Part shown: positions 42,167 through 51,512 of the stretch, piece by piece
How positions within the stretch are numbered: position 1 is the stretch's first letter
How the letters are laid out: every line of letters begins with the position of its first letter
Source of the DNA: Nostocoides_A vanveenii
GTDB taxonomy: Bacteria; Actinomycetota; Actinomycetes; Actinomycetales; Dermatophilaceae
Length of the DNA stretch: 64,000 nt
Direction of reading: 5' to 3'
Assembly: GCF_039531165.1 (NCBI RefSeq)
Contig: NZ_BAAAPN010000059.1
Span: 1-64,000 of the forward strand
Made by a program: the position numbers and the translations under genes
The notes under the pieces: generated by a model
The model's database searches: none
Told to the model about the DNA's origin: nothing
The model's input: the letters and a program-made list of their open reading frames with translations, nothing else

Positions 42167-42926
42167 TCTCGTCCTGCGGAGCGCCGAACTCGCGGAACTC
42201 GCTGGAACGACTCCTCGCGCCCTTCGCCACTACCACAAGATCGGACTGCTCCCCGAGGTGCCCCGCGACACCAACGGGTACCGGCGCTACGGCGCGCGAG
42301 ATCTCGTGACTGTGCTGCGGATACGCCAACTGTCTGCGAGCGGGGTACCGCTGCGCGACATCGGAAACCTCTTGGGAGGGGGCGAGGTCGGCCAGGACCA
42401 GCTCCTGACCGAGCTCGACAAGCAGCTCGAGGATCAGGCCGAACGGATCCGCATTCAGCGGAAGATGCTGGCGGACCTGCGCCGGACCAGCCCCCGGACC
42501 GGGATGCGTCAGCCGAACGGTGGTCCCCCCGCCTCCAGCCAGTCGTTCGATCACGACGTCTGGACACTCGCGACGGCGGCCGGCGCGATTGACGCAGACA
42601 CCGCCACAGCGATGCTCGACGCTGTCCATGATGGGCCACTCGCAACGGACGCGGCGGCTTGGTTCGGACAGTTCGAGGACCTCAAGGACCAGACCCATGT
42701 AGACGAGGCGACAGCCGAACACCTGGTGGGGCAGATGGTGAGCTTCGGCCTTGCCGCTATGGACGCGACGGGCCCGATCCCTGCCGCTGGCGAGCAATCG
42801 ACCATGGCTGCGGCGATGGAGCAGCTCGAGATCGAGGGGCTGAGCCCGGCGCAGCAGGTCGTCTGGGCCCGGTTCCGAAGCACCCTCCAGAACCGCGTCG
42901 GCGACGGAGCCGCGGTCCGCGAGTGA
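42159..42926 (+). CDS. MerR-family transcriptional regulator
   Basis: 255 residues. MerR HTH at 5-75: SAELAELAGTTPRALRHYHK, IGLLPEVPRDTNGYRRYG, LRIRQLSASGVPLRDIGNLL. The C-terminal domain (about 125-250) is not a classical metal-binding tail and may bind a ligand. It precedes the remains of an ABC transporter ATPase gene, its likely former target. Confidence 0.9.
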   Translation: MTDLVLRSAELAELAGTTPRALRHYHKIGLLPEVPRDTNGYRRYGARDLVTVLRIRQLSASGVPLRDIGNLLGGGEVGQDQLLTELDKQLEDQAERIRIQRKMLADLRRTSPRTGMRQPNGGPPASSQSFDHDVWTLATAAGAIDADTATAMLDAVHDGPLATDAAAWFGQFEDLKDQTHVDEATAEHLVGQMVSFGLAAMDATGPIPAAGEQSTMAAAMEQLEIEGLSPAQQVVWARFRSTLQNRVGDGAAVRE

Positions 42927-43052
42927 CGACAGCGTTGGCCTGCAGGTGCGCACACCCGACGACCTGAGAAGGAGATTCACATTCATGACACATGACCACC
43001 CAAGCCGTGGAGCGGCAGCGCCCACGACGACAACGTCCCAGGAGTGCTCAGG

Positions 43053-43640
43053 ATGATCGAGGTCGAGGGGATCACCAAGACGTACGGCCAGGTGCGAGCC
43101 GTCGATGGAACAGCTTCACCGCAGCCGACCGTCGTGTCACCGGCTTCCTCGGCCCCAACGGGGCGGGAAAGTCCACGACGATGCGCATGATGGCTGGGCT
43201 GGAAAGGCCGGACGTCGGCACGTGCACGGTGGGAGGCAGCAGCCCTAGGGACCTCACCGACCCGATCCGGACCATCGGCGTGCTGCTCGATGGCCAAGGC
43301 GGAATCCCGGGGCTGCGCGCCCGGGACTATCTCCGAACGGTCGCGGCACCCGCCAGGATCTCCGGGGCGCGGGTCGACGAAGTTCTCGAGCAGACCGGCC
43401 TGGTCTATGCCGCCGGCCGGAGGATCCGCACGTTCTCCCTGGGCATGAAACAGTGTCTGGGCATCGCGACAGCACTGCTTGGTGACCCGGACCATTTCGT
43501 CCTCGATGAACCGATCAACGGTCTTGACCCCAAGGGTGTCATTTGGGTCAGGGGCCTGCTTCGGGACCTGGCCTCGGAAGGCATCCACGGCTCACCCTCC
43601 AGCTCGCCCGACTCGGAAAGGAGGTGCGATGCCACTCGTG
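43053..43640 (+). pseudogene. Decayed ABC transporter ATP-binding protein gene
   Basis: ATG 43053 opens with IEVEGITKTYGQVRAVDG, then the frame shifts near 43107 to FTAADRRVTGFLGPNGAGKS, with Walker A intact. Signature FSLGMKQCLGIA and Walker B FVLDEPINGLDP are recognisable. After about 43590 the sequence loses similarity (expected SSH motif absent), and no permease gene follows. A 23-codon frame with a good ribosome-binding site (42985-43056) overlaps its start. Confidence 0.78.
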
Positions 43641-43733
43641 ACGGACGGCCCCGATACTGCGCACGCTCGAGATCAGTTGACCAGCCGCCACCGACATTCC
43701 AGGAGAGGCCGAGGAGCTTCGTCTCGGCGAGCG

Positions 43734-44843
43734 TCACTTCTTGCCCCCGGTACCAGACGTTCCTCCGTGCCGGAACTCCACCACGTCGCCGTCCTGCATC
43801 ACATAATCCTTGCCCTCGAGGCGAGCCTTGCCGGCGGACTTGACCGAGGCCATCGAGCCGAGCTCGTCGAGGTCGGCGAAGGAGACCACCTCGGCCTTGA
43901 TGAAGCCCTTCTGGAAGTCGGTGTGGATGACGCCCGCGGCTTGGGGCGCGGTCCAGCCTTGCCGAATCGTCCAGGCCCGCGACTCCTTGGGACCGGCCGT
44001 CAGGTAGGTCTGCAGGCCGAGCGTGTGGAAGCCCACCCGCGCGAGCTGATCGAGGCCGGACTCCTCGGCGCCGAAGCTTTGGAGCAGCTCCAGCGCCTCC
44101 TCGTCGGACATGTCCATCAGGTCCATCTCGAGCTTGGCGTTGAGGAAGACCGCATCGGCCGGCGCGACGAGCGCCCGCAGCTTCTCCCGCAGGTCGCTCT
44201 CAGCGAGTTGGTCCTCGTCGAGGTTGAAGACGTAGATGAACGGCTTCGTCGTCAACAGGCCCAGCGACGATGCGGCGGCGAGGTCGACGCCGGCGGCGGC
44301 TCCGCCGGCATACAAGGTCGTGCCTTCTTCGAGAACCCGTTGCGCCGCAACGGCATTGTCGTATGCCGGCCGGACATCCTTCTTGATCTTCGACTCCTTT
44401 TCCAGCCGCGGGACGGCCTTCTCCAGAGTCTGCAAATCGGCGAGGATCAACTCGGTGTGGATCGTCTCGATGTCGCCGGCGGGGTCGACCTTGCCGTCCA
44501 CGTGGACGACATCGTCGTCCTCGAAGGCGCGCACGACCTGGCAGATCGCGTCGGCCTCACGGATGTTCGCGAGGAATTTGTTGCCGAGCCCCTCGCCGAC
44601 CGACGCCCCCTTGACGATGCCGGCGATGTCGACGAAGGACACCGTGGCGGGCAGGATCCGCTCGCTGCCAAAGATCTCTGCCAGGCGCGTCAGCCGCGGG
44701 TCGGGCAGCGGGACCACGCCGACATTCGGCTCGATCGTCGCGAACGGATAGTTCGCCGCGAGGACGTTGTTCTTGGTCAGGGCGTTGAAGAGTGTCGATT
44801 TGCCGACATTGGGCAGTCCGACGATGCCGATGGTGAGAGCCAC
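43734..44843 (-). CDS. ychF: Redox-responsive ATPase/GTPase YchF
   Basis: 369 residues, standard length (about 363). GTG start. G1 motif GLPNVGKST (9-17), G3-like DIAGIVKGAS, and a C-terminal TGS domain with AAGVIHTDFQKGFIKAEVVS. YchF/OLA1 binds ribosomes and hydrolyses ATP. It is the first conserved core gene right of the island. A short stem (43708-43713/43723-43728) could terminate it. Confidence 0.96.
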   Translation of the reverse strand: MALTIGIVGLPNVGKSTLFNALTKNNVLAANYPFATIEPNVGVVPLPDPRLTRLAEIFGSERILPATVSFVDIAGIVKGASVGEGLGNKFLANIREADAICQVVRAFEDDDVVHVDGKVDPAGDIETIHTELILADLQTLEKAVPRLEKESKIKKDVRPAYDNAVAAQRVLEEGTTLYAGGAAAGVDLAAASSLGLLTTKPFIYVFNLDEDQLAESDLREKLRALVAPADAVFLNAKLEMDLMDMSDEEALELLQSFGAEESGLDQLARVGFHTLGLQTYLTAGPKESRAWTIRQGWTAPQAAGVIHTDFQKGFIKAEVVSFADLDELGSMASVKSAGKARLEGKDYVMQDGDVVEFRHGGTSGTGGKK

Positions 44844-44855
44844 GAGGTCAGGAGT

Positions 44856-46970
44856 CTACTTAGCGGCCAGGTGGATCACCAATGCCTGCTCCGGGTGCAG
44901 CGCTGGGAGCGAAAGCCCCAGATCCATTAGGACTGCTCCGCTGATGTCGGCACCGCCGGCGCTCCACCACGCGGGGCCGGCTTTCTGCTGCGTGCCGGGG
45001 AACTCGCCGAGCATGACCGGTTCGACGCGGTAGGTCGCCGTCGGGTCGAGACCGTCCAGACGGAGCAAGCCCGGGAACTCGGTGACATTGGTGCCGATCT
45101 GGGCATACGAGAAGATCGCCTCCCGCCGGTCGCGCGCGACCACGCCGTGGACGACCACCGGCCGGGTCGCGTCGTCGATCCGCACCACGTCGCCACTGTG
45201 CAGAAAACCGCGATGCGCTTTGTACCACTCCACCGCGGTCTTGACCATGGTCATCTGCGCCGGTGTCAAGGTCGCGAGATTCCACTCGATGCCGAGATGG
45301 CCGAAGACCGCGCTCGCCACCCGCAGCGGGAAGGGTGAGGTGCGCCCCGTCGTGTGCGCATGCGGTCCACCGATGTGCTGACCGATCAGCTCGGGCGGCA
45401 CCACGAGTGAGGTCCACAGGTTGATCTGCTGCCGTTCGATGGCGTCGATGGTGTCACTGGCCCAGAGCCGGTCGGTGCGCGCGAGGATGCCGAGATCGAC
45501 CCGTCCCCCGCCGGAGGCGCAGGTCTCGAACTCGACATCGGGATGACGCTCGCGCAGCGTGTCGAACAGCCGGTAGAGCGCGATCGTCTGCCCGTGCGCG
45601 GCCGCTCGGCCCTCGTGGGCCGCGTCGGTCAGCCCGCGGTTGTCGTCCCACTTGACGAAGGCGATCGCGTTGTCGCTGAGCAGCGCGTCCAGGCGGCCCA
45701 GGATGTGTGCGAAGCACTCCTCGTTGGCGAGGTCGATGACCTGCTGATGGCGCGCCAGCAAGGGGTCGCGGCCCTCGACGGCCAGCATCCAGGCCGGGTG
45801 CTCCCGCAACAGATCGGAGTCGGGATTGGCCATCTCGGGCTCGACCCAGATGCCGAAATCCATTCCCCGAGACCGCACATGGTCGATGAGCGGTCCGAGC
45901 CCGTCGGGCCAGACCTCCTGCGAGACAACCCAGTCTCCCAGGCCTTTGGTGTCATTGCGCCGCGAGCCGAACCAGCCGTCGTCCAGGACGAAGCGTTCGA
46001 CGCCGGCCTCGGCCGCAGCGTCAGCGAGTTCGGTGAGCACATCGAGTCGGTGATCGAAATAGACGGCCTCCCACGTGTTGAGCAGGACCTTGCGGGGCGT
46101 GGTCGGGTGGGAGGGGCGAGAGCGCACGAAGCCGTGGAAGGCCGCACTGATTCCGTCCAGGCCGCGCGCACTGTAGGCCGCGAGGAGGTCGGGCGCGTCA
46201 TACGTCTCGCCGGGCGCCAGGATCATCTCGCCGGGGGCGAACATTTCCCCCGCGCCGAGTTGGGCGAAGCCGCCGGGGCTGCGTTCGGCGAAGGAGACAC
46301 AGTCGCCGCTCCAGGCGAGGTGGACCGCCCAGACGCGACCCGCGCGGAAGCCGAAGCCCGGGTCACCGACGCATAAGGCGAGGGGCCCGTCGTGGCTGGG
46401 GCGCCCCTCATACGACTCGCGGACCCAGCTGCCCATCCCGAGCGGCAGTCGCTGGGGCGTGCGCTCCCGGCACCAGCGGCCGGTCAGGTCGAGAACCTCG
46501 ACGGCATCCATCGGCAGGGGCACGCTGGATTCGAGGGCGGCCACGGCATACGGTCCGGGGCCGACATTGGTCAGCGCAGCGCCGATCTGAAGCAGCCCGT
46601 CCGGATGCATCGTGTAGGTGAGGGATAGATCGAGGCCGGCCGTGGCGTCATGGGCACCTAGGCGCAGGCTCGCGTCATCATGGGAGAGCGCCGTCGTCCG
46701 GAAGCAGGGGGCGAAGCGGGTGCCGTCGGGAGCCGACCCGCGAAGGCCGTCCCGAAGGCGCCACCGGTCCACAGCCAAGGGCACAATCCGGCGGGCCAGA
46801 GGCTCGTCCATCGAACAGTGTGGGACGGGAGCACGCAGAGTGGCCTCCAGTTCCTCCGCGCTCACCGCGTCGGGCAGCCGGGCTCCCCAGTGCAAGACGA
46901 CGGGGAGAGCATCGCCGTCGGTCGCCGCAATGAAGGAAGTCGTCTCGCTGCGCAGATGGATCAGGGTCAC
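44856..46970 (-). CDS. Alpha-galactosidase (GH36)
   Basis: 704 residues from a GTG start, the usual size of GH36 enzymes. The (beta/alpha)8 domain contains FVLDDGWFGSRRNDTKGLGD, nucleophile Asp in FVKWDDNR near residue 439, CASGGGRVDLGIL, and acid/base Asp in LWASDTID near 505. No signal peptide, so it hydrolyses imported alpha-galactosides such as melibiose or raffinose in the cytoplasm. It stands without transport genes. The end lies 12 bp before ychF. Confidence 0.94.
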   Translation of the reverse strand: MTLIHLRSETTSFIAATDGDALPVVLHWGARLPDAVSAEELEATLRAPVPHCSMDEPLARRIVPLAVDRWRLRDGLRGSAPDGTRFAPCFRTTALSHDDASLRLGAHDATAGLDLSLTYTMHPDGLLQIGAALTNVGPGPYAVAALESSVPLPMDAVEVLDLTGRWCRERTPQRLPLGMGSWVRESYEGRPSHDGPLALCVGDPGFGFRAGRVWAVHLAWSGDCVSFAERSPGGFAQLGAGEMFAPGEMILAPGETYDAPDLLAAYSARGLDGISAAFHGFVRSRPSHPTTPRKVLLNTWEAVYFDHRLDVLTELADAAAEAGVERFVLDDGWFGSRRNDTKGLGDWVVSQEVWPDGLGPLIDHVRSRGMDFGIWVEPEMANPDSDLLREHPAWMLAVEGRDPLLARHQQVIDLANEECFAHILGRLDALLSDNAIAFVKWDDNRGLTDAAHEGRAAAHGQTIALYRLFDTLRERHPDVEFETCASGGGRVDLGILARTDRLWASDTIDAIERQQINLWTSLVVPPELIGQHIGGPHAHTTGRTSPFPLRVASAVFGHLGIEWNLATLTPAQMTMVKTAVEWYKAHRGFLHSGDVVRIDDATRPVVVHGVVARDRREAIFSYAQIGTNVTEFPGLLRLDGLDPTATYRVEPVMLGEFPGTQQKAGPAWWSAGGADISGAVLMDLGLSLPALHPEQALVIHLAAK

Positions 46971-47011
46971 GTGGCACGTCCTCGGGCCGATTCGGATGAG
47001 CGAGGACGAGC

Positions 47012-47581
47012 CTAGAGGGCCGGTCCGACAACGCCTTGGCGTGGCGCCGAATTCTCCAGATAAGGCGGTGTGTCGCGGGCCACGCAGGCGGCAATCAGCC
47101 GGGCGGCGTAGGGGGCCGTGCGCTCGGCGACGACGCTGGGATCGGTCCAGTGGACGGCAACGATCTCGCGGGGCTGAAGGGTCAGCCGATCGACCCAATC
47201 GGCGTCCACGCGCCCCAGGTCGAACAGGAAGAGGACGGCGTCGTCCCACCCTCGGTAGGGCGGCAACCAGGTCGTGGTCACCAAACCCGTAACGGGCAGG
47301 TCGACGCCGAGTTCCTCGCGGCATTCGCGCTCGACGCAGGTCGCCGGCGACTCGAATTTGTCGACCACGCCGCCGGGCAGATCCCACTCGTTCTTGTAGG
47401 TCAACTGGCAGAGCAGCACCTCGTCGCGCTCGTTGCGAAGCAGACCCTGGGCGATCACGCGCTTGGTGGGAAGGCGCTCGTTGAGAATTGCCGTGAAGTC
47501 GGTGCGGCCCTGGTCCGTGGACAGGTCGGCCGCCGGCCGCTGGTGGGTCGCGCGGCTCGCGGGATCGCTCGGATCGGGCAT
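47012..47581 (-). CDS. Nudix hydrolase
   Basis: 189 residues. Complete Nudix box GGVVDKFESPATCVERECRE-ELG (G-x5-E-x7-REU-x-EE-x-GU), preceded by WDLP. It hydrolyses a nucleoside diphosphate-linked substrate that cannot be specified. It lies 41 bp upstream of the alpha-galactosidase on the same strand and diverges from the rmuC-like gene. Confidence 0.92.
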   Translation of the reverse strand: MPDPSDPASRATHQRPAADLSTDQGRTDFTAILNERLPTKRVIAQGLLRNERDEVLLCQLTYKNEWDLPGGVVDKFESPATCVERECREELGVDLPVTGLVTTTWLPPYRGWDDAVLFLFDLGRVDADWVDRLTLQPREIVAVHWTDPSVVAERTAPYAARLIAACVARDTPPYLENSAPRQGVVGPAL

Positions 47582-47653
47582 GACCGCGAGGCTACCCGGG
47601 CGGATCGACGCAGGTGGATGGGGTTGTCGGTACTGCCTGATTGGGTATGGCTC

Positions 47654-48841
47654 ATGGAGATCTGGCTGCTCACCACCGCTCCCGCGGTGCTCGCCGCGGC
47701 GTTAGTTGGGCTGCTCGTGCACCTGCGCGGCGCGGCTCGGTTCGCGGCAGCCACGACGGAGCGTGACCTGCTGCGCGACCGGGTCCGTGACCTCGAAGCG
47801 GCACTGGCCGAGGACGCCGAGACCGCGGCCGCCCTGCGCCCGGTCCACGAGAGCATCGCGCGCGTGGAGCGACAGGTAGCCGTCCTCGAACGCGACCGGG
47901 TCGACCAGTTCAGCGCCGTGCGTTCGGCCCTGCTGCGCGTCGAGGACGAGACCTCGGCCCTTGGCCGACATACCGCGTCGCTCGCCGGTTCGCTCAACGC
48001 CTCCTCGGTGCGCGGCGCCTGGGGTGAGGTCCAGCTGCGGCGCGTCCTGGAGCATGCCGGGATGTTGGCCCGCTGCGATTTCGAGGAGCAGGTCGCCGCG
48101 ACCAGTCAGCACGGGCGAGCGGTGCGCCCGGATGTGGTCGTGCGCCTGCCCGGCGGGCGGGTTCTGGTTGTGGACGCGAAGGCGCCCATGACGGCGTTCT
48201 TGCAGGCGCAGGGCGAGGACGTGGAGGCGTCCGAGCGGTCGGCCCTCCTTGCCGACCACGCCCGGGCGTTGACCGGTCATGTGGACACGCTCGCGGCCAA
48301 GGACTACTGGTCGGCGTTCACGACCTCGCCGGAGGCCGTGCTCTGCTTCGTCCCCTCCGACGCTATGCTCTCGTCGGCGCTCGCTGCCGATCCGGGCCTG
48401 CACGAGCGGGCGATGGCCAAGCGCGTGGTCGTGGTCGGCCCAGGCGCCTTGCTGGCGGTGCTTCGCTCGGTGGCCTTCACGTGGCAGCAGGACGCCCTGG
48501 CCACCAACGCCGAGGAGCTGCTGGTCGTCGGGCGCGAGCTGTATGCCCGCCTGGCCACCCTGGGCGGGCACGCGGCGAAGCTCGGACGGAGCCTGACCGG
48601 GAGCGTCGAGGCCTACAACGCCCTGATCGGCGGTCTGGAAGCCCGGGTGCTGGTCAGCGCACGACGATTGCACGACCTGGGCATCGGTGGCTCAGAGCTG
48701 CCCCAGATGGGCCCGGTGACGGCGGCGGCGCGGCCGTTGACGGCCTATGAACTCATCGACGCGGTGACCGCGACGGACCGGCGGCCGGAACTGCTCGTCG
48801 ATCCACCGGCCGAGACGGAGGGCGAAATGGCGGCAAGTTGA
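47654..48841 (+). CDS. rmuC: RmuC-family protein
   Basis: 395 residues. N-terminal membrane helix (5-25), coiled coil (30-110), then the RmuC nuclease-like domain: SSVRGAWGEVQLRRVLEHAG, RPDVVVRLPGGRVLVVDAKA and PEAVLCFVPSDAMLSSAL. RmuC limits recombination at short inverted repeats in Escherichia coli. ATG 47654 follows a weak ribosome-binding site. Confidence 0.9.
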   Translation: MEIWLLTTAPAVLAAALVGLLVHLRGAARFAAATTERDLLRDRVRDLEAALAEDAETAAALRPVHESIARVERQVAVLERDRVDQFSAVRSALLRVEDETSALGRHTASLAGSLNASSVRGAWGEVQLRRVLEHAGMLARCDFEEQVAATSQHGRAVRPDVVVRLPGGRVLVVDAKAPMTAFLQAQGEDVEASERSALLADHARALTGHVDTLAAKDYWSAFTTSPEAVLCFVPSDAMLSSALAADPGLHERAMAKRVVVVGPGALLAVLRSVAFTWQQDALATNAEELLVVGRELYARLATLGGHAAKLGRSLTGSVEAYNALIGGLEARVLVSARRLHDLGIGGSELPQMGPVTAAARPLTAYELIDAVTATDRRPELLVDPPAETEGEMAAS

Positions 48842-48848
48842 ACCTCGG

Positions 48849-49880
48849 TCAGTGCAATGAGCCGGCGAACGAGCCGTCGTGCCGCATCTTGTCCGACATT
48901 CCACGTGCCTTGAGGTCGCGCCGGATCTCGTTGGGCAAGGAGAAAGTCAACGACTCCTCGGCGGCGATCACCGGGGTGACCTCGTCATAGCCGCGCCCGG
49001 CGAGGAAGTCCAGGACCCCCCGGACGAGAACTTCGGGCACCGACGCACCCGAGGTGACGCCCACGACCTCGACATCGTCGAGCCAGGTCGGGTCGATCTC
49101 GTCCGCATAGTCGACGAGATGTCCCGCACGAGCACCGTGCTCGAGGGCGACCTCGACGAGGCGAACCGAGTTGGAGGAGTTGCGGGAGCCGACGACGATC
49201 ATCAGATCGCAGTCCTTGGCCATCTGCTTCACCGCGAGCTGGCGGTTCTGGGTGGCGTAGCAAATGTCGTCGCTGGGCGGGTCCTGCATCGCCGGGAAGC
49301 GCTCGCGCAGGCGGCGAACCGTCTCCATCGTCTCGTCGACCGAGAGCGTGGTCTGCGAGAGCCAGACGACCTTCTCGGGGTCGCGGACGGTGATGTGGTC
49401 GACGTCGTCGGGGCCTTCGACGAGGGTGATGTGCTCGGGCGCCTCGCCCGAGGTGCCGACGACCTCCTCGTGCCCCTCGTGGCCAATGAGCAGGATGTCG
49501 TAGTCGTGCGTGGCGAAGCGCACGGCCTCGCGGTGCACCTTGGTCACCAAGGGGCAGGTGGCGTCGATGGTCTTCAGCCCGAGCGAGCGGGCTTCCTCGT
49601 GCACCACGGGAGCGACGCCGTGGGCGGAGAAGACGACGGTCGCGCCCTCGGGCACCTGCTGGGTCTCGTCGACAAAGATCGCGCCGCGCTTCTCCAGGGT
49701 GGTCACGACGTGCTTGTTGTGGACGATCTCCTTGCGGACATAGACGGGCGGCCCGTAGAGCTCCAGCGCCTTCTCGACGGTCACCACTGCCCTGTCGACA
49801 CCGGCGCAATAGCCGCGTGGCGCGGCCAGGAGAACACGCTTGCGCGGGCTCGCGGGAGGGGTCATCTGGGCAGAACTCAT
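48849..49880 (-). CDS. ispH: 4-hydroxy-3-methylbut-2-enyl diphosphate reductase
   Basis: 343 residues from ATG 49880. The three Fe-S cluster cysteines are Cys25 (PRGYCAGVDRAV), Cys109 (DATCPLV) and Cys207 (DDICYATQNRQ). It makes IPP and DMAPP in the last step of the MEP pathway. It is divergent from xseA (45 bp apart), a gene pairing common in actinobacteria. Confidence 0.97.
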   Translation of the reverse strand: MSSAQMTPPASPRKRVLLAAPRGYCAGVDRAVVTVEKALELYGPPVYVRKEIVHNKHVVTTLEKRGAIFVDETQQVPEGATVVFSAHGVAPVVHEEARSLGLKTIDATCPLVTKVHREAVRFATHDYDILLIGHEGHEEVVGTSGEAPEHITLVEGPDDVDHITVRDPEKVVWLSQTTLSVDETMETVRRLRERFPAMQDPPSDDICYATQNRQLAVKQMAKDCDLMIVVGSRNSSNSVRLVEVALEHGARAGHLVDYADEIDPTWLDDVEVVGVTSGASVPEVLVRGVLDFLAGRGYDEVTPVIAAEESLTFSLPNEIRRDLKARGMSDKMRHDGSFAGSLH

Positions 49881-49924
49881 GCCTCCATCGTAAGTTGCCC
49901 TCCGCACGCCTTAGGCTCGCGCGA

Positions 49925-51166
49925 GTGACCAGCTCGCCCGCCAGCCTGCCCGAACGGGCGGCCGACACCACGCCCGAGCACCCCTGGCCGGTGCGCGTGC
50001 TGAGCATGAAGATCGGCGAGTACATCGAGAAGATGTCGGTCGTCTGGATCGAAGGCCAGATCGTCCAACTCAACCGGCGACCAGGTGGCCGGACGGCCTT
50101 TTTGACCTTGCGTGACCCCGACGTCGATATGTCTTTCTCGGTCGCCATCGCCGCCACGGCGCTCGATGCCATGGCGCGCCCGGTCGGTCAGGGCGAACGG
50201 GTGGTCATCCAGTGCAAGCCGGCCTTCTGGGAGCAGCGCGGCCAGCTGACCCTCGATGCCCGTCAGATCCGGCCGGTCGGCATCGGCGAACTGCTGGCGC
50301 GGATCGACTACCTCAAGCGAATGCTCGCCTCGGAGGGCATCTTCGCGGCCGAGCGCAAACGCCGCCTGCCCTTCCTGCCGCAGACCATCGGTCTGATCAG
50401 CGGACGCGCGAGCGCGGCCGAACGCGATGTCGTGGAGAACGTCGCCCGCCGCTGGCCGGGTATGGCTTTCGAGATCCGGTCGGTCGCTGTCCAGGGCGTC
50501 AATGCCGTCGAGGAGGTATGCCGTGCGCTCGCCGACCTCGATGCCCTCCCCCATGTCGACGTCATCGTCATCGCCCGCGGCGGCGGGTCGGTCGAGGACC
50601 TCCTGGCCTTCAGCAATGAGAGCCTGATCCGGGCCGTCGCCGCTGCCCGCACCCCGGTCGTCAGCGCCATCGGTCACGACATCGACACCCCCCTCCTGGA
50701 CTATGTGGCGGATGTCCGAGCGTCCACACCCACCCACGCGGCGAGCCTCGTCGTTCCCGACGCCCGCGCTGTGCGCACCGAACTCGACACCGCCCGCGAT
50801 CGCCTCCGCCGCGCGGTCGCCGACCACCTCCTCCGAGAGCGCCGCCGGCTGGTCGAGCTGACCAGCCGGCCGGTGCTGACCGACCGAACGGCATACGTCA
50901 GGACGCAGCGGGCGGAGATCGCGGCCTACCGCAGGCGGGCCCATCTTCGGGCCGAGGCACTCATCGGGCGAGACCGCGACCGCGTCGAGCACCTGCGCCG
51001 GCAGGCGCGGCTACTCTCGCCGCAAGCCACCCTCGATCGCGGCTACGCCCTGGTCACCGAGCCCGACGGCACGATCGTTACCGACCAGGAGCAGGTCGGG
51101 GTCGGCGACCTGCTGCGCGTGCGCGTGGCCCGCGGCGACTTCGCCGTCCGGGCGAGCGACGCCTGA
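49925..51166 (+). CDS. xseA: Exodeoxyribonuclease VII large subunit
   Basis: 413 residues from GTG 49925. N-terminal OB fold (VWIEGQIVQL), catalytic domain with GLISGRASAAERDV, IARGGGSVEDLLAF and SAIGHDIDTPLLDYVADVRA, then a coiled-coil C terminus and DRGYALV. With XseB it degrades single-stranded DNA. xseB starts 58 bp downstream. Confidence 0.96.
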   Translation: MTSSPASLPERAADTTPEHPWPVRVLSMKIGEYIEKMSVVWIEGQIVQLNRRPGGRTAFLTLRDPDVDMSFSVAIAATALDAMARPVGQGERVVIQCKPAFWEQRGQLTLDARQIRPVGIGELLARIDYLKRMLASEGIFAAERKRRLPFLPQTIGLISGRASAAERDVVENVARRWPGMAFEIRSVAVQGVNAVEEVCRALADLDALPHVDVIVIARGGGSVEDLLAFSNESLIRAVAAARTPVVSAIGHDIDTPLLDYVADVRASTPTHAASLVVPDARAVRTELDTARDRLRRAVADHLLRERRRLVELTSRPVLTDRTAYVRTQRAEIAAYRRRAHLRAEALIGRDRDRVEHLRRQARLLSPQATLDRGYALVTEPDGTIVTDQEQVGVGDLLRVRVARGDFAVRASDA

Positions 51167-51224
51167 CGCCGACCCCTTCCTAGCCACCGGTCGGTGTCGG
51201 ACCCACGCCGTAGGCTTGCCGCCC

Positions 51225-51452
51225 ATGAGCACCGCGACCGACTCCGACATCGCCGACCTGTCCTATGAGCAGGCCCGCGACGAACTCGTGGGTCTCGTGG
51301 CCAAACTCGAGGGCGGCCAGGTCGGCCTCGAGGACGCCATGACCCTGTGGCGGCGGGGCGAGGCGCTCGCCGCGCACTGCACGGCCTGGCTCGAGCGCGC
51401 CGAGGCCAGCCTGCGTGCCCAGACCGACGCGGAGGGCGCGGGCACGGACTAG
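51225..51452 (+). CDS. xseB: Exodeoxyribonuclease VII small subunit
   Basis: 75 residues; LSYEQARDELVGLVAKLEGG and LEDAMTLWRRGEALAAHC are the conserved helices. A TTG at 51216 is in frame, but ATG 51225 fits the family. It binds the coiled-coil arm of XseA. Confidence 0.94.
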   Translation: MSTATDSDIADLSYEQARDELVGLVAKLEGGQVGLEDAMTLWRRGEALAAHCTAWLERAEASLRAQTDAEGAGTD

Positions 51453-51512
51453 TCGCACCGGATCGGCGACCACGACAGCGACGAACGCCCCTCGCCCAAC
51501 GAAGGAGTCTCG

